From Herminiimonas arsenitoxidans (GTDB lineage: Bacteria > Pseudomonadota > Gammaproteobacteria > Burkholderiales > Burkholderiaceae_D): a stretch of 64,000 nucleotides of DNA. The notes under the pieces were generated by a model. The model ran no database searches. It was not told the origin of the DNA and saw nothing but the letters and a program-made list of their open reading frames with translations. Shown here piece by piece: positions 54,131-63,807 of the stretch (its first letter is position 1; every line of letters starts with the position of its first letter). The position numbers and the translations under genes are program-made. The stretch is taken from NCBI RefSeq assembly GCF_900130075.1, contig NZ_LT671418.1, forward strand, positions 1,736,001 through 1,800,000, written 5' to 3'.

Positions 54131-54153
54131 ATGTGGCATTTAAAATGCAACTT
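54131..54153. promoter_or_regulatory. NsrR-type operator of hmp
   Basis: GCATTT-A-AAATGC (54136-54148) is a perfect palindrome centred in a 23-bp site that matches the known NsrR form AAGATGCATTT-N-AAATGCATCTT in its core. It lies 11-33 bp ahead of the hmp start, overlapping the likely promoter. NO damage to the NsrR cluster would release it. Confidence 0.8.
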
Positions 54154-54161
54154 ATAAGTTA

Positions 54162-54185
54162 TAAAAAAAGACCTCGTTCAGGTCT
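54162..54185 (-). terminator. Intrinsic terminator after nsrR
   Basis: On the minus strand AGACCT and AGGTCT pair around a 5-nt loop and run into seven T. It separates nsrR from hmp, so hmp uses its own promoter. Confidence 0.85.
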
Positions 54186-54206
54186 ATCCATTCGAATTCT
54201 TTCGCA

Positions 54207-54665
54207 CTAGACAGTAGCCGCGCGATCCATCAAAAAATGTCTATGCATCATGACTATATGCTCGCCCGTGTTACCACTGACGATATCCGCCAAGGTGTAC
54301 TCATCCATCGCACCGTAGAAAGCATCTACGCCTATCTTTAAAGCATTGCGCAAACGGCAATCACCAGAAAGTCGGCAACCTATACCTTCGCAATCAATCG
54401 CCTCTGTGTCACCTTCCAGCACGCGCAACACGCTACCAATATGCAAAGTATCCGCACTCACCGCGAGACTGATGCCGCCATTACGACCACGTACAGCATC
54501 TATCCAACCCATCTTCGCCAGCATTCCGACAACTTTGACCAGATGATTGTGCGGTACATCGAACTGCAATGCGACTTCTGCAACGGTAACCGATGGGCTG
54601 CGCGATTCCCGTGCCAAATACATCAGCACACGCAATCCAATATCCGAAAATCGGGTTAATTTCAT
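54207..54665 (-). CDS. nsrR: Nitric-oxide-sensing repressor NsrR (Rrf2 family)
   Basis: A 152-residue winged-helix protein starting MKLTRFSDIGLRVLMYLA. The HTH is at VAEVALQFDVPHNHLVKVV. Three Cys (Cys92, Cys97, Cys103 in DCEGIGCRLSGDC) have the spacing of the E. coli NsrR cluster ligands (91, 96, 102), so it should carry an NO-sensitive Fe-S cluster. It represses hmp through the palindrome at 54131-54153. A weaker related sequence at about 54699-54720 may allow autoregulation. Confidence 0.95.
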   Translation of the reverse strand: MKLTRFSDIGLRVLMYLARESRSPSVTVAEVALQFDVPHNHLVKVVGMLAKMGWIDAVRGRNGGISLAVSADTLHIGSVLRVLEGDTEAIDCEGIGCRLSGDCRLRNALKIGVDAFYGAMDEYTLADIVSGNTGEHIVMMHRHFLMDRAATV

Positions 54666-54698
54666 CAGCTATCGCTCTCTAGTACGGGCCATTTTATT

Positions 54699-54720
54699 TA
54701 ATGTGCATATTTAAAGCAAC
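54699..54720. promoter_or_regulatory. Possible NsrR-like site ahead of nsrR
   Basis: The sequence around ATGTGCATATTTAAAGCAAC has GC half-sites at NsrR-like spacing and outer ATGT/ACAT symmetry, but it is imperfect. Autoregulation is plausible. Confidence 0.35.
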
Positions 54721-54818
54721 ATATTTAATTTCTATGCCGCAGCGCAGCAGCAAAAACTGCACCAGCAAAAATAGTGAATGCTAGAATGCACCACACCATC
54801 TGTACTCAGGGAAACATC

Positions 54819-55079
54819 ATGTTGCTAGGCTTTATCGGACTCTTCATTGTGTACGCGTTATCGCATTACTGGATCACCATCGAGAAACGCGATTTCTTCG
54901 CCACTGTATTGGTCATCGTATTGCCATTCGTCGGCGTCTACTACCTAGGTTGGATGGCCTTGCTGTACTGCGTGCTTGCCGCCTATCTGGGAACCAAAGC
55001 CGGCTTGAAAAAACTGCACCGCAGCCGTGCATTACGCGTCTCCTTTTACGACGACAAAGACGAGAAGCCACAACAATAA
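54819..55079 (+). CDS. Small inner-membrane protein, unknown
   Basis: 86 residues from the ATG at 54819, which has AGGGAAA upstream. Two or three hydrophobic segments (LLGFIGLFIVYALSHYWI; ATVLVIVLPFVGVYYLGWM; LLYCVLAAYLG) and a basic-then-acidic cytosolic tail (KKLHRSRALRV ... DDKDEKPQQ). No family recognised. It stands alone between nsrR and a convergent DUF1232 gene. Confidence 0.7.
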   Translation: MLLGFIGLFIVYALSHYWITIEKRDFFATVLVIVLPFVGVYYLGWMALLYCVLAAYLGTKAGLKKLHRSRALRVSFYDDKDEKPQQ

Positions 55080-55163
55080 ATATACTTGGGTGAGATGCGC
55101 ATAACCGCCAGTCTCACCGCATATTTCTCCCCCCTGCCTCACAATCACACCAGCAAACTGTCT

Positions 55164-55544
55164 TTAATGCGCTAACCAACGCCAGCAAAGATAAGCCAGT
55201 ACACCCCAAATCAAAACCACAAGCACAGCGCCCGCATAACTCTTGGGCTTCTTGGCATACTTGGTGATCCAATCATCGGCCTGCACTCTGCAATCAGCCA
55301 GCACATGCGGCGGCAACATACGCACTGCCAACCAAATCAATGCAGGCACCAGCAATACATCGTCGATATAACCGAGTATCGGAATAAAATCCGGGATCAG
55401 ATCAATCGGACTAAGTGCATACACCACCGCCACCACACAAACCACTTTGGCCAAAAACGGTGTCTCCGGATGCTTGCGTGCAAACCATAGAACGATGACA
55501 TCGCGCTTGATCCGTTTGGCCCATTTTCTTATCGTTGCAAGCAT
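55164..55544 (-). CDS. YkvA-family membrane protein (DUF1232)
   Basis: 126 residues with the DUF1232 signature SPIDLIPDFIPILGYIDDVL and a C-terminal membrane span (YAGAVLVVLIWGVLAYLCWRW). The N-terminus is basic. Function is unknown across the family. It is divergent from the 5'-nucleotidase gene. Confidence 0.9.
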   Translation of the reverse strand: MLATIRKWAKRIKRDVIVLWFARKHPETPFLAKVVCVVAVVYALSPIDLIPDFIPILGYIDDVLLVPALIWLAVRMLPPHVLADCRVQADDWITKYAKKPKSYAGAVLVVLIWGVLAYLCWRWLAH

Positions 55545-55682
55545 CGCTATCTCTATCGTTAGTAGAACAAATCCTAGCCAGCAGGAATGCTTATAATGAT
55601 TCCCATCTTTTCATTTACCTGCAAACACATGTCCTGCGTGTATTTTGCACACTATTCCTGACATTCGGGAGAAAACCAAACA

Positions 55683-56600
55683 ATGCCCGTCTCACTCGAT
55701 CGCTTACTGGTAGTTGGTATCTCATCACGCGCACTCTTCGATCTGGAAGCGGAAGAAGCTATTTTTCGCACACAAGGTCTGGAAGCTTATCGCCAGCATC
55801 AGCTCGACAATGAAGCAGAGATTCTGAAACTGGGTGCCGGCTTCGCCTTGGTACGCGCCCTGCTCAAGCTCAATGCACTGACACCAAATCAACGCTTTGT
55901 CGAAGTCGTCATCATGTCGCGCAACTCTACCGAGACATCGATGCGCATCTTCAATTCGATCAAGCATTACGATCTCGATATCACACGCGCCGTATTATCC
56001 GGTGGCGCATCGCTCGCGCCTTATTTGCATGCCTTCAACGTCAGTCTGTTCTTGTCCTTGCATGAAGATGATGTACAAGCCGCCATCAATTCCGGCGTGG
56101 CCTCTGCCTTGCTGTACCAAAAACCGGCCAACGCATTTGAAGAACTTGACCAAATCCGTATTGCCTTCGATGGCGATGCCGTCATTTTCTCCGATGAGTC
56201 AGAACGGATTTATCAAACCCAGGGCATAGAAGCATTTGAAAATCACGAACGTGAAAATGCCTTGAAGCCCTTGCCGGAAGGTCCATTCGCACGCTTGCTG
56301 AAAGCACTGGCTTTCATCCAGAGCAGCTTCAAGAATTCAGGCGGCCGCACCGCACCTATACGCACAGCCCTCGTCACCGCGCGTTCATCGCCAGCACATG
56401 AACGCGTGATACGAACGCTACGCGCCTGGGACGTGACGATAGATGAAACCTTCTTCATGGGTGGTGTATCGAAATCAGATGTATTGGCCGCCTTCAAACC
56501 GCACATGTTCTTCGACGATCAACCCGGCCATTGCGACCGTGCCTCGCCCTTGGTGCAAACCGGCCGCGTGCCTTTACGCGCAGACGTCAAAGATCACTAG
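55683..56600 (+). CDS. 5'-nucleotidase family protein
   Basis: A 305-residue cytosolic protein of the cytosolic 5'-nucleotidase 1 family. Typical parts are LLVVGISSRALFDLEAEE, FVEVVIMSRNSTETSMRIF, RAVLSGGASLAPYLHAF, IRIAFDGDAVIFSDESERIY and FMGGVSKSDVLAAFKPHMFFDDQ. The Asp residues in FDGDAVIFSD and FFDDQ fit a HAD-type site. It would dephosphorylate nucleoside monophosphates. A terminator follows directly. Confidence 0.9.
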   Translation: MPVSLDRLLVVGISSRALFDLEAEEAIFRTQGLEAYRQHQLDNEAEILKLGAGFALVRALLKLNALTPNQRFVEVVIMSRNSTETSMRIFNSIKHYDLDITRAVLSGGASLAPYLHAFNVSLFLSLHEDDVQAAINSGVASALLYQKPANAFEELDQIRIAFDGDAVIFSDESERIYQTQGIEAFENHERENALKPLPEGPFARLLKALAFIQSSFKNSGGRTAPIRTALVTARSSPAHERVIRTLRAWDVTIDETFFMGGVSKSDVLAAFKPHMFFDDQPGHCDRASPLVQTGRVPLRADVKDH

Positions 56601-56614
56601 ATCGCTGCACACAT

Positions 56615-56654
56615 AAAAAAAGCCGCTCTGCATATTGCAAGAGCGGCTTTTTTA
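56615..56654. terminator. Bidirectional terminator between the nucleotidase and malic enzyme genes
   Basis: agccgctc (56621-56628) and gagcggct (56641-56648) with an inner tgca/tgca pairing, flanked by A and T runs on both sides. Confidence 0.88.
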
Positions 56655-56667
56655 TTAACTACAGAGA

Positions 56668-58980
56668 TTAGCGTTCTGCTACTGCATCCGCGACACACAA
56701 AGCTGTCATGTTCACGATACGACGCACCGTTGCCGATGGCGTCAGGATGTGCACAGGCTTGTCGCAACCGAGCAAGATAGGACCGATGGCAACGCCGCTA
56801 CCGACCGTATTCTTGAGCAAGTTATACGAAATATTGGCTGCATCGATATTCGGCAAGATCAACAGATTGGCATCACCCTTCAAATTACTATCAGGCATAG
56901 CTTTTTTCAGTTGCTCCGCATTGAGTGCGATATCGCCATGCATTTCGCCGTCGATTTCCAAATCAGGCGCACGCTCTCTGACCAATTGCAGAACCTTGCG
57001 CATTTTTTGCGCAGATTCGCTATCGCTGGAACCGAAGTTGGAATGCGACAACAGTGCAGCACGTGGTGCCAGACCAAAGCGACGCATTTCTTCCGCCGCC
57101 AAAATCGTGATCTCTGCCAATTCTTCAGCAGTTGGATTCTCATTGACGTGCGTATCGACCAGGAACAATTGACGATCCGACAGAATCAGACAATTCATCG
57201 CTGCGTAAACGTTCACGCCAGCACGTTTGCCTAATACCTGTTCCACATAATGCAAATGCAAATCGTTGGTACCGAAGGTACCGCAGATCATGCCGTCTGC
57301 ATATTTCTTGTGGATAGCCATAGCACCGATCAGCGTATGACGGCGACGCATTTCCAGTTTTGCGTATTGCTCGGTCACACCTTTGCGGCGCGTCATTTCC
57401 AGATACGTCTGCCAGAAATCGCGATAGCGATCGTCATGCTCAGGATTGATGATGGTGAAATCAACATCCGGCTTGATACGCAAACCGAAACGTTCAATAC
57501 GTTGCGCCAATACAGCCGGACGACCGATCAAAATCGGTTTAGCCAATTTTTCATCGACCACAACTTGTACTGCGCGCAAGACGCGCTCTTCTTCGGCTTC
57601 TGCATAAACGATACGTTTCAGATCCGGCGGTGTCGCTTTCGCGATCTGGAAGATCGGTTTCATGAAAGTACCGCTGCGATAGACAAACTGGCGCAAACGA
57701 TCAGCATACGCTTCCATATCCTTGATCGGCCGCGAAGCGACGCCGCACTCTTCCGCAGCCTTGGCTACTGCCATCGCAATCTTGACAATCAGACGCGGAT
57801 CAAACGGCATAGGAATGATGTAATCCGGACCGAAGCTCAGATTATTGATGCCATATGTCGTCGCGACGATGTCGGATTGTTCAGCTTGCGCCAGTTCGGC
57901 AATCGCATGCACTGCTGCAATTTCCATCTCACGTGTAATCGTGGTGGCGCCGCAATCCAGTGCACCGCGGAAGATGTAAGGGAAGCACAGAACGTTGTTC
58001 ACCTGATTCGGGAAATCGGAACGACCTGTTGCGATCACAGCATCGTCGCGTACTGCGCGGATTTCATCTGGCAGGATTTCCGGTGTCGGATTAGCCAGCG
58101 CCAGAATGACAGGACGCTTCGCCATCGCAGCAACCATCGCTGGTTTCAACACACCACCAGCCGACAGGCCGAGGAAAATATCTGCATCGACAATGACATC
58201 GCCTAGCGTACGTGCATCAGTTTTCTGCGCAAACTTTTCTTTGTCCGGATCCATCAATTCGACGCGACCTTCATACACAACGCCAGCCAGATCGGTGACG
58301 AAAATGTTTTCGCGCGGGAAGCCCAGATCAACCATCAAATCCAGACAGGCAAGTGCAGCAGCACCAGCGCCGGAAACGACCAGCTTGGCCTTCTTGATAT
58401 CTTTATTGACGACTTTCAAGCCGTTCAAGATTGCAGCCGAAACAATGATCGCGGTACCGTGTTGATCATCGTGGAAGACAGGAATCTTCATCCGATCACG
58501 CAAGGTGCGCTCGATGTAGAAGCACTCAGGCGCTTTGATATCTTCCAGATTGATACCGCCGAAAGTCGGTTCCAGCGATGCGATGATGTCGCACAGCTTG
58601 TCTGGATCGGTTTCGTTGATCTCGATATCGAAGACGTCGATACCGGCAAATTTCTTGAACAGGACGGCTTTGCCTTCCATCACCGGCTTGGCTGCCAACG
58701 GGCCGATATTACCCAGACCCAGCACTGCAGTACCGTTGGTAATGACGGCAACCAGATTGCCACGTGCTGTGTAGCGATATGAATCAGCCGGATTAGCGGC
58801 GATTTCTTCACATGCAACGGCAACGCCCGGCGTATACGCCAGAGCCAGGTCGCGCTGATTGGTTACTTGTTTGGTGGGAGTGACGCTGATTTTTCCGGGA
58901 GTTGGAAACTCGTGGTATTCCAGTGCAGCTTGTCGTAACTGAAGGCGAAGTTCTTCTTTTTTATCGGTGTTCGAATCCAT
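56668..58980 (-). CDS. maeB: NADP-dependent malic enzyme with phosphotransacetylase-like domain
   Basis: 770 residues, as in MaeB. The malic domain ([41 protein letters not shown]) is followed by the NAD(P) domain ([34 protein letters not shown]). From about residue 430 a phosphotransacetylase-like domain follows; in MaeB it serves as an allosteric region. It oxidatively decarboxylates malate to pyruvate, making NADPH. It is monocistronic, ending at a shared terminator. Confidence 0.96.
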   Translation of the reverse strand: MDSNTDKKEELRLQLRQAALEYHEFPTPGKISVTPTKQVTNQRDLALAYTPGVAVACEEIAANPADSYRYTARGNLVAVITNGTAVLGLGNIGPLAAKPVMEGKAVLFKKFAGIDVFDIEINETDPDKLCDIIASLEPTFGGINLEDIKAPECFYIERTLRDRMKIPVFHDDQHGTAIIVSAAILNGLKVVNKDIKKAKLVVSGAGAAALACLDLMVDLGFPRENIFVTDLAGVVYEGRVELMDPDKEKFAQKTDARTLGDVIVDADIFLGLSAGGVLKPAMVAAMAKRPVILALANPTPEILPDEIRAVRDDAVIATGRSDFPNQVNNVLCFPYIFRGALDCGATTITREMEIAAVHAIAELAQAEQSDIVATTYGINNLSFGPDYIIPMPFDPRLIVKIAMAVAKAAEECGVASRPIKDMEAYADRLRQFVYRSGTFMKPIFQIAKATPPDLKRIVYAEAEEERVLRAVQVVVDEKLAKPILIGRPAVLAQRIERFGLRIKPDVDFTIINPEHDDRYRDFWQTYLEMTRRKGVTEQYAKLEMRRRHTLIGAMAIHKKYADGMICGTFGTNDLHLHYVEQVLGKRAGVNVYAAMNCLILSDRQLFLVDTHVNENPTAEELAEITILAAEEMRRFGLAPRAALLSHSNFGSSDSESAQKMRKVLQLVRERAPDLEIDGEMHGDIALNAEQLKKAMPDSNLKGDANLLILPNIDAANISYNLLKNTVGSGVAIGPILLGCDKPVHILTPSATVRRIVNMTALCVADAVAER

Positions 58981-59346
58981 GCTATGCAGCCATCCTTTTT
59001 ATGCGTAGGAAACCGTCCATTTTAGCAGAGCCGCAATTTATAAATCGCGTTTTTCTACGTGTTTCTACGGATAAAAACAAGTGAAAAATATGTCAGAAGA
59101 TAGCAATAAAATTGACGATATTTACAATAATTATCATCTTTTACGAGATATTCAATTTTATGAACGATAAGCAATAAGTACTCGATTTAAGACTGATAAT
59201 AACGCCCCATGAATTGCTGCAAATTAAATGCAGATTAAAAATCAGGTTTTGAGTAAACTGCAAGCAATTGGACTTCGCTCCATGCCTATTTCGCACACTT
59301 GTTACGCGTCTTTTAACGCGACATTTTTTAGACTAGAAGGATGAAT
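58981..59346. other. AT-rich divergent promoter region between maeB and the rubredoxin-reductase-like gene
   Basis: 366 bp without a gene. A 19-bp segment at 59117-59135 (GATATTTACAATAATTATC) resembles the Fur box in 13 of 19 places. An inverted repeat CGCGT/ACGCG lies at 59305-59320, close ahead of the downstream start. Neither is proven. Confidence 0.35.
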
Positions 59347-60558
59347 ATGAAACCGATCATCATTATCGGAGCAGGACTGGCTGGTTACACCGTTGCACGC
59401 GAATTCCGCAAACTCGACAAAACCACTCCCTTGATCATGATCACCGCAGATAGCGGCGGCTTCTATTCCAAGCCTATGTTGTCGAATGCCTTTGCTCACG
59501 GCAAGCAGGCAGAACAAATGATTACGCACAGTGCAACGCAAATGGCCGAGCAACTGAACGCCACGATCCAAACCAATACTCATGTCAACGGCATCGATGC
59601 TGCCGCCAAAACAGTCACTACTGACAATGGCGTATTTGAATATGAAAAGCTGGTGTTGGCAGTCGGCGCGCAACCTATACATTTGGGATTGAAGGGCGAA
59701 GCCGCCGATCAAGTCTTGTCTGTCAATCACGTCGATGACTATGCAAAATTTCGCGCGCACATCAGCTCACCGAAAAATGCCAATCCGGTACGCGTCACCA
59801 TCTTGGGTGCAGGCTTGATCGGCTGCGAATTCGCCGACGATCTGGCAGGTGCAGGACATAGCGTCACCTTGGTCGATCCAAGTTCGCGACCACTCGCCGC
59901 ACTGGCTGCGCCCACCCTGTCAGCGAATCTGCAGACAGCATTAAGCGCGCGCGGCGTTACCTTCCATCTGAATACAGTGGCAGAAACTGTCACGCATGGT
60001 GCAAACGAGCTGCGCGTGACACTGGCAGACGGTAATACTGTGGAAGCCGATGTTGTCCTGTCCGCAGTCGGTCTACGCCCTGATCTGCGTCTGGCTCATG
60101 TAGCGCAACTCAAAACCGGACGCGGCATCGTCATCGATACCAGCGGTCTAACCAGCGCAGCAGATATTTATGCCTTGGGCGACTGTGCAGAGTACACCTC
60201 GCTCGCCGATGGCAGCACACATACCCTGCCTTACATCGCGCCTATCATGACTGCCGGTCGTGCTATTGCACGCGTGCTGACGGGTGAAAATACTGTGATC
60301 GATTTGAAACCGTCGCCGGTCTTGATTAAAACGCCAAGCTATCCATTGGCCTTGATTCCACCGGCACCGCATATCGTCGCGACCGGCAAATGGCTGGATG
60401 AAACGACAGCAACCGGTCGCAACATCTGCCGTTTTTACGATGCAGATGGTTTGCTGGCAGGTTTTGGCGTATCGCCGCATGACAATGCCATTCGGCAAGA
60501 ATTGCTGGCCGGCTTGGGACAAGCCGTCAGTACAAAAGCAGACACAGCGACCAGTTAA
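59347..60558 (+). CDS. FAD-dependent oxidoreductase, rubredoxin-reductase-like
   Basis: 403 residues from the second ATG (59347), because GAAGG ends 6 nt before it and abuts the first ATG. It has the FAD motif IIIIGAGLAGYTVAREF, an NAD motif ILGAGLIGCEFADDLA, and the ALGDCAEY motif near residue 280. It resembles rubredoxin-NAD(+) reductases (AlkT/RubB). No rubredoxin gene is beside it. It could also serve another small electron carrier. A strong hairpin follows. Confidence 0.9.
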   Translation: MKPIIIIGAGLAGYTVAREFRKLDKTTPLIMITADSGGFYSKPMLSNAFAHGKQAEQMITHSATQMAEQLNATIQTNTHVNGIDAAAKTVTTDNGVFEYEKLVLAVGAQPIHLGLKGEAADQVLSVNHVDDYAKFRAHISSPKNANPVRVTILGAGLIGCEFADDLAGAGHSVTLVDPSSRPLAALAAPTLSANLQTALSARGVTFHLNTVAETVTHGANELRVTLADGNTVEADVVLSAVGLRPDLRLAHVAQLKTGRGIVIDTSGLTSAADIYALGDCAEYTSLADGSTHTLPYIAPIMTAGRAIARVLTGENTVIDLKPSPVLIKTPSYPLALIPPAPHIVATGKWLDETTATGRNICRFYDADGLLAGFGVSPHDNAIRQELLAGLGQAVSTKADTATS

Positions 60559-60565
60559 TTCGTCT

Positions 60566-60601
60566 CATAACGCGATTGCCGATCACGGCAATCGCGTTAT
60601 G
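60566..60601 (+). terminator. Long hairpin after the reductase gene
   Basis: A perfect 15-bp stem, cataacgcgattgcc (60566-60580) and ggcaatcgcgttatg (60587-60601), with a 6-nt loop. No T run follows, but it starts just after the stop. Confidence 0.65.
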
Positions 60602-60705
60602 TGTAGCGCGTCCTCTGAATTGGAGCCGCGCTTCACATACTTGTTCATCTCCGCTCAAACTACATCTGACGCAAAGACTCTCTCTGCATTCTGTACAATT
60701 GCAGC

Positions 60706-61674
60706 ATGTTGTCCGAATTCGATCTGATCGCGCGCTATTTTGTGCGCCCTGGCCATCCCAAAAACCGAGCTACGCTTGGTATCGGGGATGATTGCGCGCT
60801 ACTGGCGCAACAAGCCGATATGCAAATGGCTATTTCCTCCGACATGCTGGTTGAAGGTCGCCATTTCTTTCCCGGTGCCGATCCTTACAAACTCGGCCAT
60901 AAATCGCTGGCCGTCAACTTGTCCGATCTAGCTGCGATGGGCGCCACACCGACTGCCTTCACGCTCGCGTTCTCCTTGCCGAGCGCGGAAGAAAAATGGC
61001 TCGCACAATTTTCTCAAGGTCTGTTTGCACTAGCCGATGCGCATAATTGCGAATTGATAGGTGGCGATACTACCAAAGGCCCATTGAATATTTGCATTAC
61101 GGTATTCGGACAAACCCCAACTGGCCAAGCCTTGCGTCGTGATACTGCGCAAATCGGCGACGACATCTGGGTTTCCGGTACTTTAGGTGATGCTCGCCTT
61201 GCACTCGGCGCTCTGTATAAAGAATATGAGTTAGATGCAAAGGCACTCGCCGCAGCGGCGGTACGCTTGCACACACCGCAACCACGTGTAGCTCTCGGCC
61301 TGGCATTGCGTGGCATTGCGCATTCAGCACTGGATGTATCCGATGGCTTGATCGGCGATCTTGGTCATATTCTAAAAAAATCTGGTGTCGGTGCCACCCT
61401 GCATCTGGATGACTTACCTGCCGGGACCATGCTGCAACAACAGTCGCAAGATATACGCCGCCGCTTTACGCTGGCAGGCGGCGATGATTACGAATTGTGT
61501 TTCACCGCACCAGTATCGAAACGTGAAGCAGTGCTGGGTGCTGCAATGGCAGCCGATACCCCGGTGACACGCATAGGTACCATCGATGTTGCATCCGGCC
61601 TGCGTCTGCTCGATCAAGCCGGTCGTCCATTGGATTTACAGATCGCATCCTTCGACCACTTCGCTTCCCCATGA
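60706..61674 (+). CDS. thiL: Thiamine-monophosphate kinase
   Basis: 322 residues of the PurM-like superfamily. Motifs are ATLGIGDDCALLAQQ, SSDMLVEGRHFF, LAVNLSDLAAMGATP, LIGGDTTKGPLNI, ALDVSDGLIGDLGHIL and LAGGDDYELCFT. It phosphorylates thiamine monophosphate to the active diphosphate. Its stop overlaps the pgpA start by 4 bp; thiL-pgpA pairing is widespread. Confidence 0.96.
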   Translation: MLSEFDLIARYFVRPGHPKNRATLGIGDDCALLAQQADMQMAISSDMLVEGRHFFPGADPYKLGHKSLAVNLSDLAAMGATPTAFTLAFSLPSAEEKWLAQFSQGLFALADAHNCELIGGDTTKGPLNICITVFGQTPTGQALRRDTAQIGDDIWVSGTLGDARLALGALYKEYELDAKALAAAAVRLHTPQPRVALGLALRGIAHSALDVSDGLIGDLGHILKKSGVGATLHLDDLPAGTMLQQQSQDIRRRFTLAGGDDYELCFTAPVSKREAVLGAAMAADTPVTRIGTIDVASGLRLLDQAGRPLDLQIASFDHFASP

Positions 61675-62195
61675 ACGCATCCGAATCCGGCACGTCCAGC
61701 ACTCCTGTCAAATCCAACTCCAGCTTCATGCTGGCGCATCCGGCACACATCATCGCGCAAGGCTTCGGCAGCGGCTTGGCCAAGTTCATGCCGGGCACCT
61801 TTGGCACATTGTTTGGCTGGTTATCCTTCAATGTACTGACTGCCCGCTGGCCTTTGTTTTTTACGCCATCCAATTGGTGGCTAGTAATTATCGGCGGCTT
61901 TTTGCTTGGTATCTGGGCCTGTGCCAAAACCGGTCGCGATCTCGGTGTTGCCGATCACGGCAGCATGGTGTGGGATGAAGTGATTGCCATCTGGCTGGTG
62001 CTGCTCTTCATTACACCGGCAAGTTTGTGGATGCAATTCTATGCATTCCTTGTCTTCCGCTTCTTCGACATGGCCAAACCACCGCCTATCAACTATTTCG
62101 ATAGACGCTTCAAAGGTGGCTTCGGCGTCATGTTCGACGATATCGTCGCGGCATTTTTCACTTTGCTGGTCTTTGCCATCTGGCGCAGCTTCTAA
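61671..62195 (+). CDS. pgpA: Phosphatidylglycerophosphatase A
   Basis: A 174-residue membrane enzyme. Signature GFGSGLAKFMPGTFGTLFGW, then DHGSMVWDEVIAIWLVLLF and RFFDMAKPPPINYFDRRFKGG with GVMFDDIVAA. It dephosphorylates phosphatidylglycerophosphate to phosphatidylglycerol. It is translationally coupled to thiL and 11 bp ahead of the next gene. Confidence 0.96.
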   Translation: MNASESGTSSTPVKSNSSFMLAHPAHIIAQGFGSGLAKFMPGTFGTLFGWLSFNVLTARWPLFFTPSNWWLVIIGGFLLGIWACAKTGRDLGVADHGSMVWDEVIAIWLVLLFITPASLWMQFYAFLVFRFFDMAKPPPINYFDRRFKGGFGVMFDDIVAAFFTLLVFAIWRSF

Positions 62196-62206
62196 CGGGA
62201 AACACC

Positions 62207-62695
62207 ATGTCGAATCTCTTTGAACTGGCAGCGACAGTTGGTCAACGTTTGAAAGATCGCGGCTTGATGCTGGCAACAGCAGAATCATGCACCGGCGGCG
62301 GTGTGGCACAGGCCATCACTGAAATCGCAGGCTCATCCGACTGGTTTGAATGCGGCTTCGTTACCTACTCCAACGAATCCAAAATTGCGCTATTGAAAGT
62401 ACCGGAAATAGTCTTGGCCAGACACGGCGCAGTCAGCCAGGATACGGCCGTGGCAATGTGCAAAGGCGCACTCGCCAACAGCAGAGCGACGGTTGCACTC
62501 TCAACCACTGGAATTGCAGGTCCCGGCGGCGGCGTACCAGGCAAACCCGTAGGCATGGTTTGCTTCGGGTGGGCGCTAGGTGAACAAGTACAGGTAGAAG
62601 AAAAGATATTCAGTGGCGACCGCCACTCAGTGCGCGAGCAAAGCATAGAACACGCACTACAGGGCTTGCTGGAACTACTGGCCAAAAACGCTTGA
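62207..62695 (+). CDS. pncC: Nicotinamide-nucleotide amidase (CinA C-terminal domain)
   Basis: 162 residues equal to the CinA C-terminal domain alone: LATAESCTGGGVAQAITEIA, SDWFECGFVTYSNESKIALL, VSQDTAVAMCKGAL and STTGIAGPGGGVPGKPVGMV. PncC deamidates NMN to nicotinate mononucleotide in NAD salvage. It ends the thiL-pgpA-pncC operon. Confidence 0.94.
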   Translation: MSNLFELAATVGQRLKDRGLMLATAESCTGGGVAQAITEIAGSSDWFECGFVTYSNESKIALLKVPEIVLARHGAVSQDTAVAMCKGALANSRATVALSTTGIAGPGGGVPGKPVGMVCFGWALGEQVQVEEKIFSGDRHSVREQSIEHALQGLLELLAKNA

Positions 62696-62720
62696 CTGGC
62701 AAGCAACCCGCTTCAAAAAC

Positions 62721-62749
62721 ATCAATGCTGCTCACACATCAGCATTGAT
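62721..62749 (+). terminator. Inverted repeat after pncC
   Basis: atcaatgctg (62721-62730) and cagcattgat (62740-62749) with a 9-nt loop. There is no T tract. Confidence 0.5.
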
Positions 62750-62767
62750 CGCATCCCAAAATTTTGA

Positions 62768-62854
62768 TCAGAACAAAAAGAACAAAGCCGATACGGCTAA
62801 TGCGATAGCGGTAGCCATCGTTTTGACAGGATGATTTTCAATTAGATAATTCAT
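62768..62854 (-). CDS. Possible 28-residue membrane miniprotein
   Basis: Reads MNYLIENHPVKTMATAIALA then VSALFFLF. A short polar start is followed by one hydrophobic helix, a typical miniprotein form. Stop at 62768. There is no good ribosome site, but the sequence is clean and lies on the same strand as pyrF, downstream of it. Unknown function. Confidence 0.35.
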   Translation of the reverse strand: MNYLIENHPVKTMATAIALAVSALFFLF

Positions 62855-62932
62855 AGCAGGTAGGCCGAAAATTCAGATCCCGAAGTATAGGGCCCACCTG
62901 GTCACTCATCTATCCCATGAATATGGGATAAA

Positions 62933-63748
62933 TTATTTGCAATACTGATTAATAGCGTCACGCGTATCCAATGCGACCTGACGCGCGGCTTGCGCAAAAT
63001 TCTCATCCGCTTGCGCATACAGAATCGCACGCGATGAATTGATCATCATGCCGGTACCATTTGCAGTACGTCCGGCTTCCACCGTCGCCTTGATATCACC
63101 GCCCTGCGCGCCTATGCCGGGAATCAGCAAAGGCATGTCGCCGACTATCGCACGCACCTGTGCCAACTCATTCGGGAAGGTTGCGCCGACTACCAACGCA
63201 CATTGACCATTGGTGTTCCATTTGTCTGCCACCAGATGCGCCACATGTTGGTACAAAGGCTTGCCATCAACGTTGAGGAATTGAAGATCGGAACCGCCTG
63301 CATTGGAAGTCCGACACAACACAATCACGCCACGATCCGGCCGCTCCAGATAAGGTTGTACCGAATCGAAACCCATATACGGATTCACCGTCACCGCATC
63401 GGCGCCATAACGCTCGAAAGCTTCACGCGCATATTGTTCTGCAGTCGCACCGATATCGCCACGCTTGGCATCCAGCACTATCGGAATATGCGGATAGCGC
63501 TCACGCAAATAGCTGCAAATAGCTTCCAGTTGATCTTCCGCACGCAAGGCAGCGAAATAGGCGATTTGCGGCTTGAACGCACAGGCGGTATCGGCCGTTG
63601 CATCTATGATTTCTTTGCAGAATGTCAAAATAGCATCAGGTTTGCCCTGCAAATGGGCTGGAAACTTGGCCAGATCTGGATCAAGACCGATGCAGAGTTG
63701 GGTTTTCTGGCTTTGCCAGACGGCGGATAGTTTTTGGATGAAGGTCAC
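62933..63748 (-). CDS. pyrF: Orotidine 5'-phosphate decarboxylase
   Basis: 271 residues of the longer (type 2) form. Key motifs are [43 protein letters not shown] (catalytic Lys-Asp set), [12 protein letters not shown] and [11 protein letters not shown]. It makes UMP in pyrimidine synthesis. Divergent from the transporter gene at the window edge. Confidence 0.97.
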   Translation of the reverse strand: MTFIQKLSAVWQSQKTQLCIGLDPDLAKFPAHLQGKPDAILTFCKEIIDATADTACAFKPQIAYFAALRAEDQLEAICSYLRERYPHIPIVLDAKRGDIGATAEQYAREAFERYGADAVTVNPYMGFDSVQPYLERPDRGVIVLCRTSNAGGSDLQFLNVDGKPLYQHVAHLVADKWNTNGQCALVVGATFPNELAQVRAIVGDMPLLIPGIGAQGGDIKATVEAGRTANGTGMMINSSRAILYAQADENFAQAARQVALDTRDAINQYCK

Positions 63749-63807
63749 GGCGATATCTTTCTATTTCTAACAATCCGTATTGTAACGCGCCATGTTATCG
63801 TGCCGGC

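Noticed and set aside
57250..58206. A long open frame on the plus strand opposite maeB
   Set aside because: It is antisense to a strongly conserved enzyme gene, has no ribosome site or recognisable domain, and its residue pattern is that of a shadow frame.
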